A stretch of DNA of 64,000 nucleotides, taken from Bacteroidota bacterium (lineage in GTDB: Bacteria; Bacteroidota; Bacteroidia; NS11-12g; UBA955). Numbering within the stretch: the stretch's first letter is position 1; each line of letters opens with the position of its first letter. The notes beneath the pieces are model-generated. The model did not search any database and was not told where the DNA came from. It saw nothing but the letters and a program-made list of their open reading frames with translations. Of the stretch, positions 34,047-42,751 are shown piece after piece. The stretch spans positions 372,001-436,000 of the forward strand of contig JAMLHC010000003.1 in the NCBI GenBank assembly GCA_023957335.1, given 5' to 3'. Made by a program: the position numbers and the translations under genes.

Positions 34047-34682
34047 TTACTTGAGATAAGGATTATGTTTCTTCTCAAAATCAATGCTTGTATCAGCGCC
34101 ATGTCCCGGCAACACGCGGACATCACCCGGCAACACAAACAGTTTTTCTCGGATGCTGTTAAGCAAGGTTTGTTCATCGCCACCCGGCAAATCAAAACGA
34201 CCTATACTTTGCTTAAACAAAACATCCCCACCAAACAACACCTTGTACTCCGGCTGATAAAAACAAAGGCTGCCGGGGCTATGTCCGGGTGCAAAAATGA
34301 TGTCAAAAGTGAGCCCACCCACAGAAACTTTATCTCCTTCGTTCAAAAATTGCTCTGCCAAAGGCGAAGGTTCTGCAAAAATCCCCCATTGTTTGCCATA
34401 GGATTCCGCTGCTTCAATTAATTGCGTTTCAAGCTGATGATACATCGGCTTAAGCCCGAATGTATCCGCAATCAGTTTGTTGCCAAAAATATGATCGAGA
34501 TGACAATGTGTGTTGAGTAATAAAACCGGTTCGAGTTGCTGTCGGGCAATAAAATCCAATAACTCTTCTTTTTCTTCCGGCATATAACAACCCGGGTCAA
34601 TGATGGCGCAATCTCTACTTTCGTCATAAACTATATAGGTGTTTTCTGCAAAAGGATTAAAGGTAAATATTTGTATTTTCAT
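34047..34682 (-). CDS. Metallo-beta-lactamase-fold hydrolase (glyoxalase II-like)
   Basis: A 211-residue protein with the zinc motif NTHCHLDHIFG, the later APGHSPGSLCFY and GGDVLF ligands and a final LPGHGADTSIDFEKKHNPYL. This is the short glyoxalase II-like branch, which cleaves thioesters such as S-lactoyl derivatives. A stand-alone gene facing the integron-cassette region. Confidence 0.93.
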   Translation of the reverse strand: MKIQIFTFNPFAENTYIVYDESRDCAIIDPGCYMPEEKEELLDFIARQQLEPVLLLNTHCHLDHIFGNKLIADTFGLKPMYHQLETQLIEAAESYGKQWGIFAEPSPLAEQFLNEGDKVSVGGLTFDIIFAPGHSPGSLCFYQPEYKVLFGGDVLFKQSIGRFDLPGGDEQTLLNSIREKLFVLPGDVRVLPGHGADTSIDFEKKHNPYLK

Positions 34683-35380
34683 TCAGCAACAAGCGTTTGT
34701 GCAAAGCTATTAAAAGACCCATACAAAAATAGAACTAAGCATCTCCAACTTCTTCATAATGTACATTGAAACCAACTTAACTGCTGCTATTTTCATACAA
34801 AATGCTGTACCCAAATCTCATTCTTTGTCTGATGTTTACCATTTTCAAAAACCTATAATTGGCTCTCAAAGTGTTTAATTGCATCCATTCTTATTGCGTT
34901 TTTTGTATTACACAAACAGACCGTACGCAATGATTTTGATATATCATAATACAAAATGCGAAGATTGCATTTTCACCCTCAATCAACTGTATATAAATGC
35001 GTTTTAAACTTTTTATCATAAGAGATTGTAGGTTGAAATATAAGCCGTAGTATTGCAGATATTTAGGTGTTGTCCAAAATTGGCGCAACCGTTTACAGAT
35101 AAAGGTTTCAGAGGTTTTCAGTAGGCGTTTAAGGAAAAAACAAAGGATTTGTTTTCAAAGCTTTTGCAAATGAGATTTGCTGAAAGACTTGCTTTCGTAG
35201 CTAATCGCTGAAAAAGCTTTGCGAAATTATCTACAAAAACTTACAAAGTCAATTTTTGTGGATAATTTCCCTTAAACAGGCTTATTGATTTTACGCTGAA
35301 ACAACCTTAAAATGACTTCGCAAATCATCAATTTGCAAAATGATTTCTAAGGTACTTTATCGGTGTAGCCCGTTTGGCAA
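34683..35380. other. Non-coding stretch with nested inverted repeats
   Basis: No credible gene. ATTGCGT/ACGCAAT (34893-34899, 34925-34931) and TTTTGTATTA/TAATACAAAA (34901-34910, 34947-34956) overlap each other. At 35223-35269, arms GAAATTATC-t-ACAAAAA and TTTTTGT-g-GATAATTTC form a long stem. This may be the leading end of the cassette array or a decayed attC; no integrase gene or remnant is visible. Confidence 0.5.
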
Positions 35381-35520
35381 CTTCGTACAACTGCCAGATT
35401 TGCAAAAGTTGCGTAGTATAGCGTTGGTTTAGAAGTTTTGTTTTAGTTTTGACAAGCGTTTGTCTGGTAGTGGAGGCTGTGTTTGTGCAACCTTCGCAAA
35501 TCTGTCGGACGTTATAGGGC
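35381..35520 (+). other. attC-like recombination site 0
   Basis: Box GTACAAC (35385-35391), arms CAGATTTGC-aaaa-GTTGC and GCAAC-cttc-GCAAATCTG, and box GTTATAGGGC (35511-35520). The aaaa and cttc internal loops recur at the same places in the next site. Confidence 0.65.
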
Positions 35521-35541
35521 ATTTTAAAAGACGACAGAAAA

Positions 35542-36078
35542 TTGACAAGAAAATTAATAACAATATTGATAATTGTAGTTTTTAGTTCTTGCGGGACAGG
35601 ACTGAAAATTAGTAAAAGTGATTTCTCTCCAATTGACAATAGTTTTAAAGGAACTTATGAAAACAAATCTCTATTAACAAAGGGACGAAATAACTACAAC
35701 TCAAAGACAACAATTTTGGACTTTTTTGAAATTTACAAATCAAATGCTGACTCTATTCAAATGCATTTTGACGCGAATAACAATCTTGTATTGACTTTCA
35801 GAGACAGTTTAGGAGTTAGGACAGAAACATTTAATGGACAGTTCAAAAAAAAGGGATACTATGAAATATATATAAGAAAATATAGAAAAGAAATTCCTCC
35901 ATTTTTTCCAATTATATATGGAACTCGTGACATTAAAAGACTACGAATTGGCTTAACTAAACAAATGGAATTGGTAATTGACAATAAATGGGCAAGAGAC
36001 GGAAATATATTTATTCTTGCAGGTGGTGGAAGTGGACGTTACAGAAGCCACTTTAGACAAATAACAATACGACAATGA
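35542..36078 (+). CDS. Cassette-borne putative lipoprotein
   Basis: A 178-residue protein from TTG 35542, the only start that keeps the whole signal TRKLITILIIVVFSSCG with lipobox Cys; it begins 22 bp after the attC box, as expected of a cassette gene. The mature part has no recognised domain: a beta-type stretch, YYEIYIRKYRKEIPPFFPIIYG, and a Gly/Ser-rich end. Its stop lies 11 bp before the next attC box. It is likely a surface or periplasmic protein of unknown role. Confidence 0.65.
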   Translation: MTRKLITILIIVVFSSCGTGLKISKSDFSPIDNSFKGTYENKSLLTKGRNNYNSKTTILDFFEIYKSNADSIQMHFDANNNLVLTFRDSLGVRTETFNGQFKKKGYYEIYIRKYRKEIPPFFPIIYGTRDIKRLRIGLTKQMELVIDNKWARDGNIFILAGGGSGRYRSHFRQITIRQ

Positions 36079-36088
36079 CGAGAAAAAC

Positions 36089-36225
36089 GCCCTATAACAG
36101 CCGTTTTGCAAAAGCGGGGGTTTCGTGCTTCTATGACAGTGAAGTGCTAGATTCAAGCTTTGTGCATCTAATGAAATTTAGTGCTAAAAATCCCCGCCTT
36201 CGCAAAGCGGCAAAACGTTACAAGC
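36089..36225 (+). other. attC-like recombination site A
   Basis: GCCCTATAAC (36089-36098), arms CGTTTTGC-aaaa-GCGGGG and CCCCGC...GCAAAACG, and GTTACAAGC (36217-36225). The centre, GGGGTTTCGTGCTTCT and GACAGT, is shared with site B, showing a common family of sites. Confidence 0.8.
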
Positions 36226-36401
36226 AAGGCTATGACAACCATGCGAACAACGAAAAACAGAAGGCTGACGAGAGACAGAAGGCCACCAAGACAAGCATAG
36301 GTTTGTCTGACAGACCATATTTTGTCCTCTTGAAAAGCAAACTGACTTGGAGGAAAAACGAAGTCTTGTTTGTAAAATCAAATATATTAATACATTACAA
36401 A

Positions 36402-38414
36402 ATGAAACATTTAAATTTAAAAATGAGCTTATTGGCTCTAATAATCGGAATTAGTTCAACAATATTTGGACAAACTCCAACTCTACATAATCCCAACAAT
36501 ACTTTCATCAACGCAAGAGTTGAGGAAAATAATGCAATGGGACTACTTTGGTGGAAATGTGACTCTATGAGTCCTTTCCAGTTATTTACCACATACAAGG
36601 CACATACTGGATTAACAATCAACGATAGTATGGCAATTGTTAGACAATGGGACGACCAACAAGTATGCTTACAGCATGTTCTTTATCAACATTATTATAA
36701 AGGGATATTAGTGGAAAGTTCTGAGTTTAGAGAACATTTTGACCCTGTCGTTAACAAAGTTGTTTTATCTAATGGCAGGTATGTTGAAAATCTCGAATTA
36801 TCAAAGATTCCATTAGTTTCAGAAGAATCCGCCCTTTCTAATGCTTTAGCACACTCAAATGCAGAATTGTATGCTTGGCAAGATGATAGCTTGGAGTATT
36901 ATTTGCAATTGGATTCAGTGCCTGAAATGTCAACCTACTATCCGAAAGGTGAATTAGTTTATGCGCTAATTGGCGACCAGGCAATTATCCCTGCTAATTA
37001 TAAACTTGCATGGAAGTTTAGGATATTAGCCATTACACCTAAATTTAATAAATATATTTACATTGATGCCTTAAATGGAAATGTAATAAAGGAGTTTGAA
37101 AATACTTGCAATGGGGATTTCAATCATGTATATTATGGCAATAAATTTATTGATACTCGGTGGTATGGTGGACTAAAACGTAAATTTTTCTTACAAGCAA
37201 ATGATAATGGAAGAAATATACTTACGAAGGATGATAATGATCAATATGGAAGTTACGCATTAAGAAAATTACCTGATGATAAAGATGATAACTGGGGTAA
37301 TTCGCATTGGGGTGCAACATCATGTCACCATGTTGTTCAGGAGTCATGGTCTTTTTTCCAAAACACATATTCTAGACACGGCTTCAATAACTCAAATAAA
37401 GAAATACGGGTGATTGGTAATGATGCTTTTTGGTCTGGAGCAAATGTAAATGCATTCTTTGAACCTTCAAATTCTAAATTCGATTATATGGGATTTGGAA
37501 GCACTTCACAAGGGAATCTACTAGCAACTTATGATATTGGAGGTCATGAATTTACTCATGGAGTTTCACATCATACTGCAAATTTTAATAGATTTGGACA
37601 TGCCGCCTCATTAAACGAATCCTTTTCTGATATTTTTGGACTAATGACGGAAAGATTTGCAAAAGGTGGTTCATTTAATTGGACAATGGGAGAAGATGCA
37701 AATTTCACTATAAGAGACATGCAAAACCCTAATTCATTAGGGCATCCTGCATGGTTTGAACAACCTGGTTTTTGGTCTACAGGTAGTGCTCCTCATCCAA
37801 ATGCAGGAGTACAAAATCGATATTTTTATTTATTAAGTCTGGGCGGTACTCAATTAGGAAGATGGGTACAAGGTGTTGGTGTTGATATAGCAGCCAATGT
37901 TTCATATTATAGTTTAACCAATTTAACAGGTTCTGCTGAAACATATCCACTAGCAAGAGAACATGCAGTTGCAGCTGCTAGAATTTTGTATGGTCGTTGT
38001 TCATATGTTGAAAATCAAGTTTGTAGGGCTTGGAGTGCTTGTAACATAGGTCCATATTGTGAGCCATGTGCAATTGCTTATCCTTGTTGGACTTATGGTT
38101 GTGGTAATTCTCAAATGCCAATGATGGGTATAGAAGATTTAAGCAACAGAATAAGCAAAATTGAACTTTATCCTAACCCTGCAACAGATGTTTTGAATAT
38201 CAAATTCAATGAATTAACTAATTTTGAATTGGAAAATGGAATTTTCAACATAGTTATTTTAGATATGCTAGGGCGTGCCCAAATCTCAAAAACACTTTCA
38301 AGTGATGACTTTAAAAATGGATTATCGATTTCTCATTTAACATCAGGAGTATATTCAATTGTAATATCAAATAATAGTGGTTTTAGTCAGTCATTAAAAT
38401 TTGTTAAGCAATGA
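36402..38414 (+). CDS. M4 (thermolysin-like) metalloprotease with T9SS sorting domain
   Basis: A 670-residue protein from ATG 36402 (signal peptide LIIGISSTIFGQ); upstream in-frame sequence runs through the attC site and is rejected. It has an FTP/propeptide region, the zinc motif HEFTH at about residue 382 and the third ligand in SLNESFSDIFG at about 405, then a Cys-rich stretch. The T9SS type A end is ISKIELYPNPATDVLNIKF. It would be a secreted protease bound to the cell surface. At about 2 kb it is unusually large for an integron cassette gene. Confidence 0.92.
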   Translation: MKHLNLKMSLLALIIGISSTIFGQTPTLHNPNNTFINARVEENNAMGLLWWKCDSMSPFQLFTTYKAHTGLTINDSMAIVRQWDDQQVCLQHVLYQHYYKGILVESSEFREHFDPVVNKVVLSNGRYVENLELSKIPLVSEESALSNALAHSNAELYAWQDDSLEYYLQLDSVPEMSTYYPKGELVYALIGDQAIIPANYKLAWKFRILAITPKFNKYIYIDALNGNVIKEFENTCNGDFNHVYYGNKFIDTRWYGGLKRKFFLQANDNGRNILTKDDNDQYGSYALRKLPDDKDDNWGNSHWGATSCHHVVQESWSFFQNTYSRHGFNNSNKEIRVIGNDAFWSGANVNAFFEPSNSKFDYMGFGSTSQGNLLATYDIGGHEFTHGVSHHTANFNRFGHAASLNESFSDIFGLMTERFAKGGSFNWTMGEDANFTIRDMQNPNSLGHPAWFEQPGFWSTGSAPHPNAGVQNRYFYLLSLGGTQLGRWVQGVGVDIAANVSYYSLTNLTGSAETYPLAREHAVAAARILYGRCSYVENQVCRAWSACNIGPYCEPCAIAYPCWTYGCGNSQMPMMGIEDLSNRISKIELYPNPATDVLNIKFNELTNFELENGIFNIVILDMLGRAQISKTLSSDDFKNGLSISHLTSGVYSIVISNNSGFSQSLKFVKQ

Positions 38415-39115
38415 AAACTTTTCTGACAATCGTTATTTCAATGATTGGAATAGTATCAGCACAAGCCGATACTATTCCATCTTTTAAACTACCTAAAAAT
38501 CAAATTGAATTTAGTTTATCCAGCATAAATTATATGGATGGATATGGTTATAAAACTTCAAGCATATATGATAAAGAGATTCGTTTTGGTGACATTTGTT
38601 TATCTTATACTAGGCACTTTGAAAATAAATATTTTGCAACTTTATCTTATTTTCGATACAGTAGAAATAATTATATGCAAATTAGAAATCAACGCAATCA
38701 TTTAGATATAAATAAAGGTGAAATACTTCGTAAATACTCTTACTATTTAAATCTAAAATTTGGTCAAATACAACTATTATCTTTGTCAAAAAATTTACAA
38801 GGATATATTAAACCAAGCATTGAACTACTTTATGGATATGGTTCAGATCATATATTTCTTGCATCATATCCAGCTCCAAACCCTTTTGATTTTGCATCGG
38901 TTGGAGTAGAAACTAAAGGTTTTGGTTTAGGAATAGGAACAGAATTAGGATTGATTTTTTACAAACATTTTTCATTTAGTACATCTTTTAATTATACCTA
39001 TATTTTTGAAAGAGGAAAGTATGAAGAATTATCGCCACCTAATCCTGAATATTATAAATATACCCCATCTCGAAATATATTGATTTTCCAACCAAAAATT
39101 GGATTTTTATTTTGA
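38411..39115 (+). CDS. Small outer-membrane beta-barrel protein
   Basis: A 234-residue protein with a signal peptide (IVSAQA), alternating aromatic strands and the terminal sequence FQPKIGFLF ending in Phe, as in small outer-membrane barrels. It is coupled to the protease gene by an ATGA overlap (38411-38414) and lies in the same cassette. A role in handling or anchoring the protease is plausible but unproven. Confidence 0.7.
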   Translation: MKTFLTIVISMIGIVSAQADTIPSFKLPKNQIEFSLSSINYMDGYGYKTSSIYDKEIRFGDICLSYTRHFENKYFATLSYFRYSRNNYMQIRNQRNHLDINKGEILRKYSYYLNLKFGQIQLLSLSKNLQGYIKPSIELLYGYGSDHIFLASYPAPNPFDFASVGVETKGFGLGIGTELGLIFYKHFSFSTSFNYTYIFERGKYEELSPPNPEYYKYTPSRNILIFQPKIGFLF

Positions 39116-39154
39116 AGAACATTAAACTATATGACAATACAAAGAGGAAGCCCA

Positions 39155-39287
39155 GCTTGTAACATCAGCTATACGCAAGCAGGGGTTTCGTGCTTCTTAG
39201 GACAGTAAAGTGGTAAATTTAAAGTTCAGTTCTTCGTAGGAAGTTCAATGGTAAAATGCCCTGCCTGCGTATAGCTGAAAACCGTCA
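39155..39287 (+). other. attC-like site B, interrupted by an IS element
   Basis: GCTTGTAAC (39155-39163) is followed by arms CAGCTATACGCAaGCAGGG and its near-perfect complement ending at 39276. The closing box GTTAGCAG is found only at 40999-41006, on the far side of the IS1182-family element. Confidence 0.75.
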
Positions 39288-39291
39288 AACT

Positions 39292-40990
39292 GTCTAAAAA
39301 CCCCTTTTCCACACTTAACTATTTGATTGTTAACAACTAAACACCTAATTATTATGCTTACATGCTGATAATCAGTAGTTTTACAGCATGAAGTTTGTTA
39401 AAGGAGAAAACCGAGATCAAATGCAATTCTTTTGCTTGGAGCAGGCTGTTGACCGAGATAATGAAGTTCGACTTATTGAACTCTTTGTCAATGCATTACT
39501 ACTAAAAGACTTCGGATTCAAATCTGAATTTGATGAAAATGGTCGTCCTGCTTATCATCCTGCGGATCTGCTAAAGCTGTTTATTTATGGCTATTTAAAC
39601 CGTATTCGCTCTTCTAGGCAGTTGGAAAAAGAGTGTAAAAGAAATCTTGAATTGATGTGGTTAATGAGAAGGCTTGCGCCCGACCACAACACCATTTCTA
39701 ATTTCCGAAAAGACAATCCAAAAGCAATCCAAAAAGTATTTAGAGCAACCGTACAACTGGCAAAACATTTCGAACTGATTGGAGGCAAACTCATTGCCGG
39801 TGACAGCACAAAAATGAGAGCGCAAAATTCCAAAAAGAACAATTTTAACCCAAAGAAAATCGAAAGACACATTGCCTATATTGATGCCAAACTAGAAGAA
39901 TATTCAGGCATATTAGCTGCCGAGGATGGAGATCCTGCTCAGAAAAAAGAAGCACAAGACAAAATCCAAAAACACTTGAATCAACGCGACAAATACGAGC
40001 AAATGAGGCAGGAATTAACAGAAACGGGCGACACACAGATATCAACTTCCGACCCCGATAGTCGCCAAATGATTACCCGAAATAATATTACAGAAGTTGC
40101 CTACAACATTCAATCCACAGTAGATGCCAAACACAATATTCCCATTGATTTTAAAGTAACCAACCAAAACGATTCAAAAGCCATGGGAGCTATGGTGCGA
40201 AGAGCCAAAACCATTCTTGGGAAAACTGATTTCACCGCCCTTTACGACAAAGGTTACCACACAGGGACAGAGTTTGATTATGCTCACAAACACCAGGTTG
40301 AAGTGATTGTAGCTTTTCCCGATGTGGCCTCTCACGCTCCCGATTTAGCCTTTGATGTGGAACATTTTGATTACAACATAGACCTAGACCAATACACTTG
40401 CCCAGCAGGACAAGTGCTCACCACCAACGGACGATGGTACAACAAAGCTAGCGGCAAAACAATGAATCGAATGAAGCATTACAAAACCAAAGTCTGCCTT
40501 ACCTGTCCTCTTTTCCAAAGCTGTACAACAAACAAAAAAGGAAGACTAATTGAACGCTCTGAACACCAAAACCTGATTGATGCAAACAAAAATCGACTCA
40601 ATGAAAATATGGAACTATACCGAAGGCGACAAGCTATTGTGGAACATCCTTTTGGAGTCATTAAACGGCAGTGGGACTTCTACTACATCATGACTAAAAA
40701 GACCATAAAACATGCCCAAGCAGATGTTGGAATCATCTTCACAGCCTACAACCTACGCAGAATCTTTAATATCATTGACAAAAAACTGCTCCAAAGCTAC
40801 TTAAAAGAGCTTGGGCTTTTGTTTTTAGCCATTAATCTCCTTTTAAAAGCTATTTTAAACCTATTTAAGCCGTTTTATTTTTCCAAATTCAAAATGGCAA
40901 ATTCTTAAAGCTTCAAATTTAAATGCCTCTAAAATCATCTCGTAAATTCCTTTTGTCCTATTTTTGAAACCGAAACAGAGGTTTTTAGAC
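39292..40990 (+). mobile_element. IS1182-family insertion sequence
   Basis: The terminal inverted repeat GTCTAAAAACC (39292-39302) is complemented by GGTTTTTAGAC (40980-40990). AACT lies next to or within one base of both ends (39288-39291, 40992-40995) and may be the target duplication. One complete transposase gene occupies it. It is inserted inside attC site B. Confidence 0.88.
39388..40908 (+). CDS. IS1182-family DDE transposase
   Basis: A 506-residue protein with the N-terminal FKSEFDENGRPAYHPADLLKLFIYGYL block, GGKLIAGDSTKMRA with catalytic Asp, FTALYDKGYHTGTE with the second Asp, a zinc-binding-like cysteine region (YTCPAGQVL, CLTCPLFQSC) and the catalytic Glu in VEHPFGVIKRQW. Full length with no frameshift, so likely functional. 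Confidence 0.95.
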   Translation: MKFVKGENRDQMQFFCLEQAVDRDNEVRLIELFVNALLLKDFGFKSEFDENGRPAYHPADLLKLFIYGYLNRIRSSRQLEKECKRNLELMWLMRRLAPDHNTISNFRKDNPKAIQKVFRATVQLAKHFELIGGKLIAGDSTKMRAQNSKKNNFNPKKIERHIAYIDAKLEEYSGILAAEDGDPAQKKEAQDKIQKHLNQRDKYEQMRQELTETGDTQISTSDPDSRQMITRNNITEVAYNIQSTVDAKHNIPIDFKVTNQNDSKAMGAMVRRAKTILGKTDFTALYDKGYHTGTEFDYAHKHQVEVIVAFPDVASHAPDLAFDVEHFDYNIDLDQYTCPAGQVLTTNGRWYNKASGKTMNRMKHYKTKVCLTCPLFQSCTTNKKGRLIERSEHQNLIDANKNRLNENMELYRRRQAIVEHPFGVIKRQWDFYYIMTKKTIKHAQADVGIIFTAYNLRRIFNIIDKKLLQSYLKELGLLFLAINLLLKAILNLFKPFYFSKFKMANS

Positions 40991-41025
40991 GAACTGCCGT
41001 TAGCAGTAATGATATCTGACAAAAT

Positions 41026-41679
41026 ATGAAAATAGTAATAAGCTGTTGTGACAGCAAAAATGGAAATCCATTCACATACAATCAAGAGACAATAAATTTT
41101 GTTTCACATGTGAATGCGGCTTTACAGAATAATGAACTGTATTTTCACCCTGACGATTTAATACCTAATGAAAATAATACATGGCGTGACTTAATAGCTC
41201 AACAAGAAGAAGCTTATAATTTACTCCATGCTTATAATCTATATAGACCTAATATTTATGCTGATCTATTTGAAAACTATGGCAATGACTTATTTATATT
41301 CTCTGCTGGTTGGGGAATTATTAGAGCAGATTTCAGACTTCCAAAATACAACATAACATTTTCCAATAACAGAAACATTCCTAATTATGCAATTAGGAAT
41401 AATATTGATATTTTTCATGACTTTAACCATTTAGAAGGAGTTGAAGCAAATGAACAAATTTTATTGATTGCAGGAAGTGATTATGTTTTACCCTTCTGTC
41501 AACTCACTGCAAATTTGCCTAATGAGAAAATAATTATTTATAAAAATCAAGCTCTGTTAAATAACAATCCGTATCTGAACAACAACAACTTTCAATTCAA
41601 TTACTATCAGACAAATAGACGCACAAACTGGCATTATGAATTTGCACAACGTCTAATAAACAATGAAATTGAAATATGA
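41026..41679 (+). CDS. DUF6884/YaaA-like protein in an integron cassette
   Basis: A 217-residue protein opening MKIVISCCDSKNG, followed by NLYRPNIYADLFENYGNDLFIFSAGWGIIRADFRLPKYN and ending in a region rich in Asn. The cysteine-containing start and the SAGWG(I/L) plus PxY motif match the DUF6884/YaaA-like fold found near DNA-modification and defence genes. It is coupled to the next gene by overlap (ATG 41676 before TGA 41677). The function is unknown; nucleic-acid binding or base processing is a guess from family resemblance. Confidence 0.62.
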   Translation: MKIVISCCDSKNGNPFTYNQETINFVSHVNAALQNNELYFHPDDLIPNENNTWRDLIAQQEEAYNLLHAYNLYRPNIYADLFENYGNDLFIFSAGWGIIRADFRLPKYNITFSNNRNIPNYAIRNNIDIFHDFNHLEGVEANEQILLIAGSDYVLPFCQLTANLPNEKIIIYKNQALLNNNPYLNNNNFQFNYYQTNRRTNWHYEFAQRLINNEIEI

Positions 41680-42203
41680 TGACAGTTTCAGATATTAGAA
41701 TTCAAGATATTAGAATCACAAATGAACCGATTGTTTACTATTGGTGGTTCAAGATAAATTGTTTTGACAACTTATTAAATTTACTAAACACAGAAACTGA
41801 CTTTGAAAGAATTCTCATTAGAGAAATTAACGGAGAAGATTATGGACTTTTATACATAGGTAAAGGTAAAAAAGGACACGATAGACTTGTTAAATACCAC
41901 ATTCATGACAGCCAAAATTTTCACACAACTGGGGTTCAAAACGGACGGCTTTCATCATTAAGACAAACACTTTGCGGATTATTGCAACTCCAAATGTCAA
42001 CGAGTAAATTTGAGATTAATAGATTTATGGACAACAACTGCATAGTTGAATTTGAAACTTGTAGTTTGCAAAACTTAGATTCAATTGAACATGAAAAAAT
42101 TACGACCAATTATTTACCTCTAAACTATCAAAATACTAAAAACATCTTGTCTTCAAGACACCGTAAAATATTAAGTGAATGCAAAAAAAGAATGAGACAA
42201 TAA
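41676..42203 (+). CDS. GIY-YIG-like nuclease domain protein in an integron cassette
   Basis: A 175-residue protein. YGLLYIGKGKKGHDRLVKYHI resembles the first strands and Arg/His of the GIY-YIG nuclease fold, followed by NGRLSSLRQTLCGLL, a block seen in GIY-YIG relatives. A Glu in the late SIEHEKITTNYLPLNYQ could be the metal ligand. It is translated from the same message as the DUF6884-like gene. The pair in a mobile cassette suggests a defence or toxin function, which is inference. Confidence 0.58.
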   Translation: MMTVSDIRIQDIRITNEPIVYYWWFKINCFDNLLNLLNTETDFERILIREINGEDYGLLYIGKGKKGHDRLVKYHIHDSQNFHTTGVQNGRLSSLRQTLCGLLQLQMSTSKFEINRFMDNNCIVEFETCSLQNLDSIEHEKITTNYLPLNYQNTKNILSSRHRKILSECKKRMRQ

Positions 42204-42204
42204 T

Positions 42205-42269
42205 CACTACTGCTAACAGGCGTTTGGCTCAATGGCGGGTGAAGTGGTTAATTGAACATTCTACCTCGC
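42205..42269 (+). other. attC-like site C, left half only
   Basis: CACTACTGCTAAC (42205-42217) matches the start box of its cassette, and the left arm GGCGTTTGGCTCAATGGCGG follows. The right half is missing: the site stops at the IS3 element, and no complementary arm appears after it. Confidence 0.68.
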
Positions 42270-42320
42270 TGTCTTGTCCTGAAATAAGTTTACACATTTT
42301 AACCTTTAAAAAAGTAAACT

Positions 42321-42743
42321 ATGACAGACAAAAAAACAGAAAATCAGTTGTTTAAAAAGCAAAAAAGAACGCTTACTTTTCACGATGACGAATTCAAAAG
42401 AAAAGTTATTGCAGAGTATTTGGATGGTAACGCTTCCAAAGAATCAATTCAAAAAAAGTACGGTATTAAAGCAGACAGTGCCATTACCCGTTGGATGCGA
42501 AAATTTGGAATTGTAGATCCTTTTGCAAAAACGCCTTACCTTGGCTTCGTGAAAGAACATCATTTAAAAAAGAAAGACCCGGGCAAATTGGAGCTTGAAA
42601 ACAAAGCGCTTCAGAAAAAAATCAGAGACCTGGAAGCCAAACTAACACAAGAAAAACTGCGTGCAGAAATGTATGCCAGAGTGATAGAAAAGGCTGAAAA
42701 TGAAATGAATATCCCTATCTTAAAAAAGTCAGACACCAAGTAA
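42321..42743 (+). CDS. IS3-family transposase OrfA
   Basis: A 140-residue DNA-binding subunit: TFHDDEFKRKVIAEYLDGNASKESIQKKYGIKADSAITRWMRKFG is the helix-turn-helix, followed by a leucine-zipper-like LENKALQKKIRDLEAKL. It ends 8 bp before orfB rather than overlapping it, so a fused OrfAB by the usual -1 frameshift looks unlikely in this copy unless it slips near the end. Confidence 0.9.
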   Translation: MTDKKTENQLFKKQKRTLTFHDDEFKRKVIAEYLDGNASKESIQKKYGIKADSAITRWMRKFGIVDPFAKTPYLGFVKEHHLKKKDPGKLELENKALQKKIRDLEAKLTQEKLRAEMYARVIEKAENEMNIPILKKSDTK

Positions 42744-42751
42744 TCCTTGAG

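Larger units (their letters stand above)
35381..42270 (+). mobile_element. Cluster of integron-type attC sites and gene cassettes without an integrase in view (CALIN)
   Basis: Four attC-like sites divide the region into cassettes: about 35512-36217 (lipoprotein), 36218-40999 (M4 protease and barrel protein, with an IS1182 element in its attC) and 41000 onward (two-gene module). The box starting each cassette is the reverse complement of the box ending it: GTTATAGGGC with GCCCTATAAC, GTTACAAGC with GCTTGTAAC, and GTTAGCAGTAATG with CACTACTGCTAAC (one mismatch). That relation is expected of cassettes and not of ordinary repeats. Confidence 0.78.

Noticed and set aside
35328-35639. Minus-strand frame over attC site 0
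   Set aside because: It covers the attC stem and the start of the lipoprotein gene, without protein-like features.
36075-36401. N-terminal extension of the M4 protease
   Set aside because: It reads straight through attC site A; the signal peptide starts at ATG 36402.
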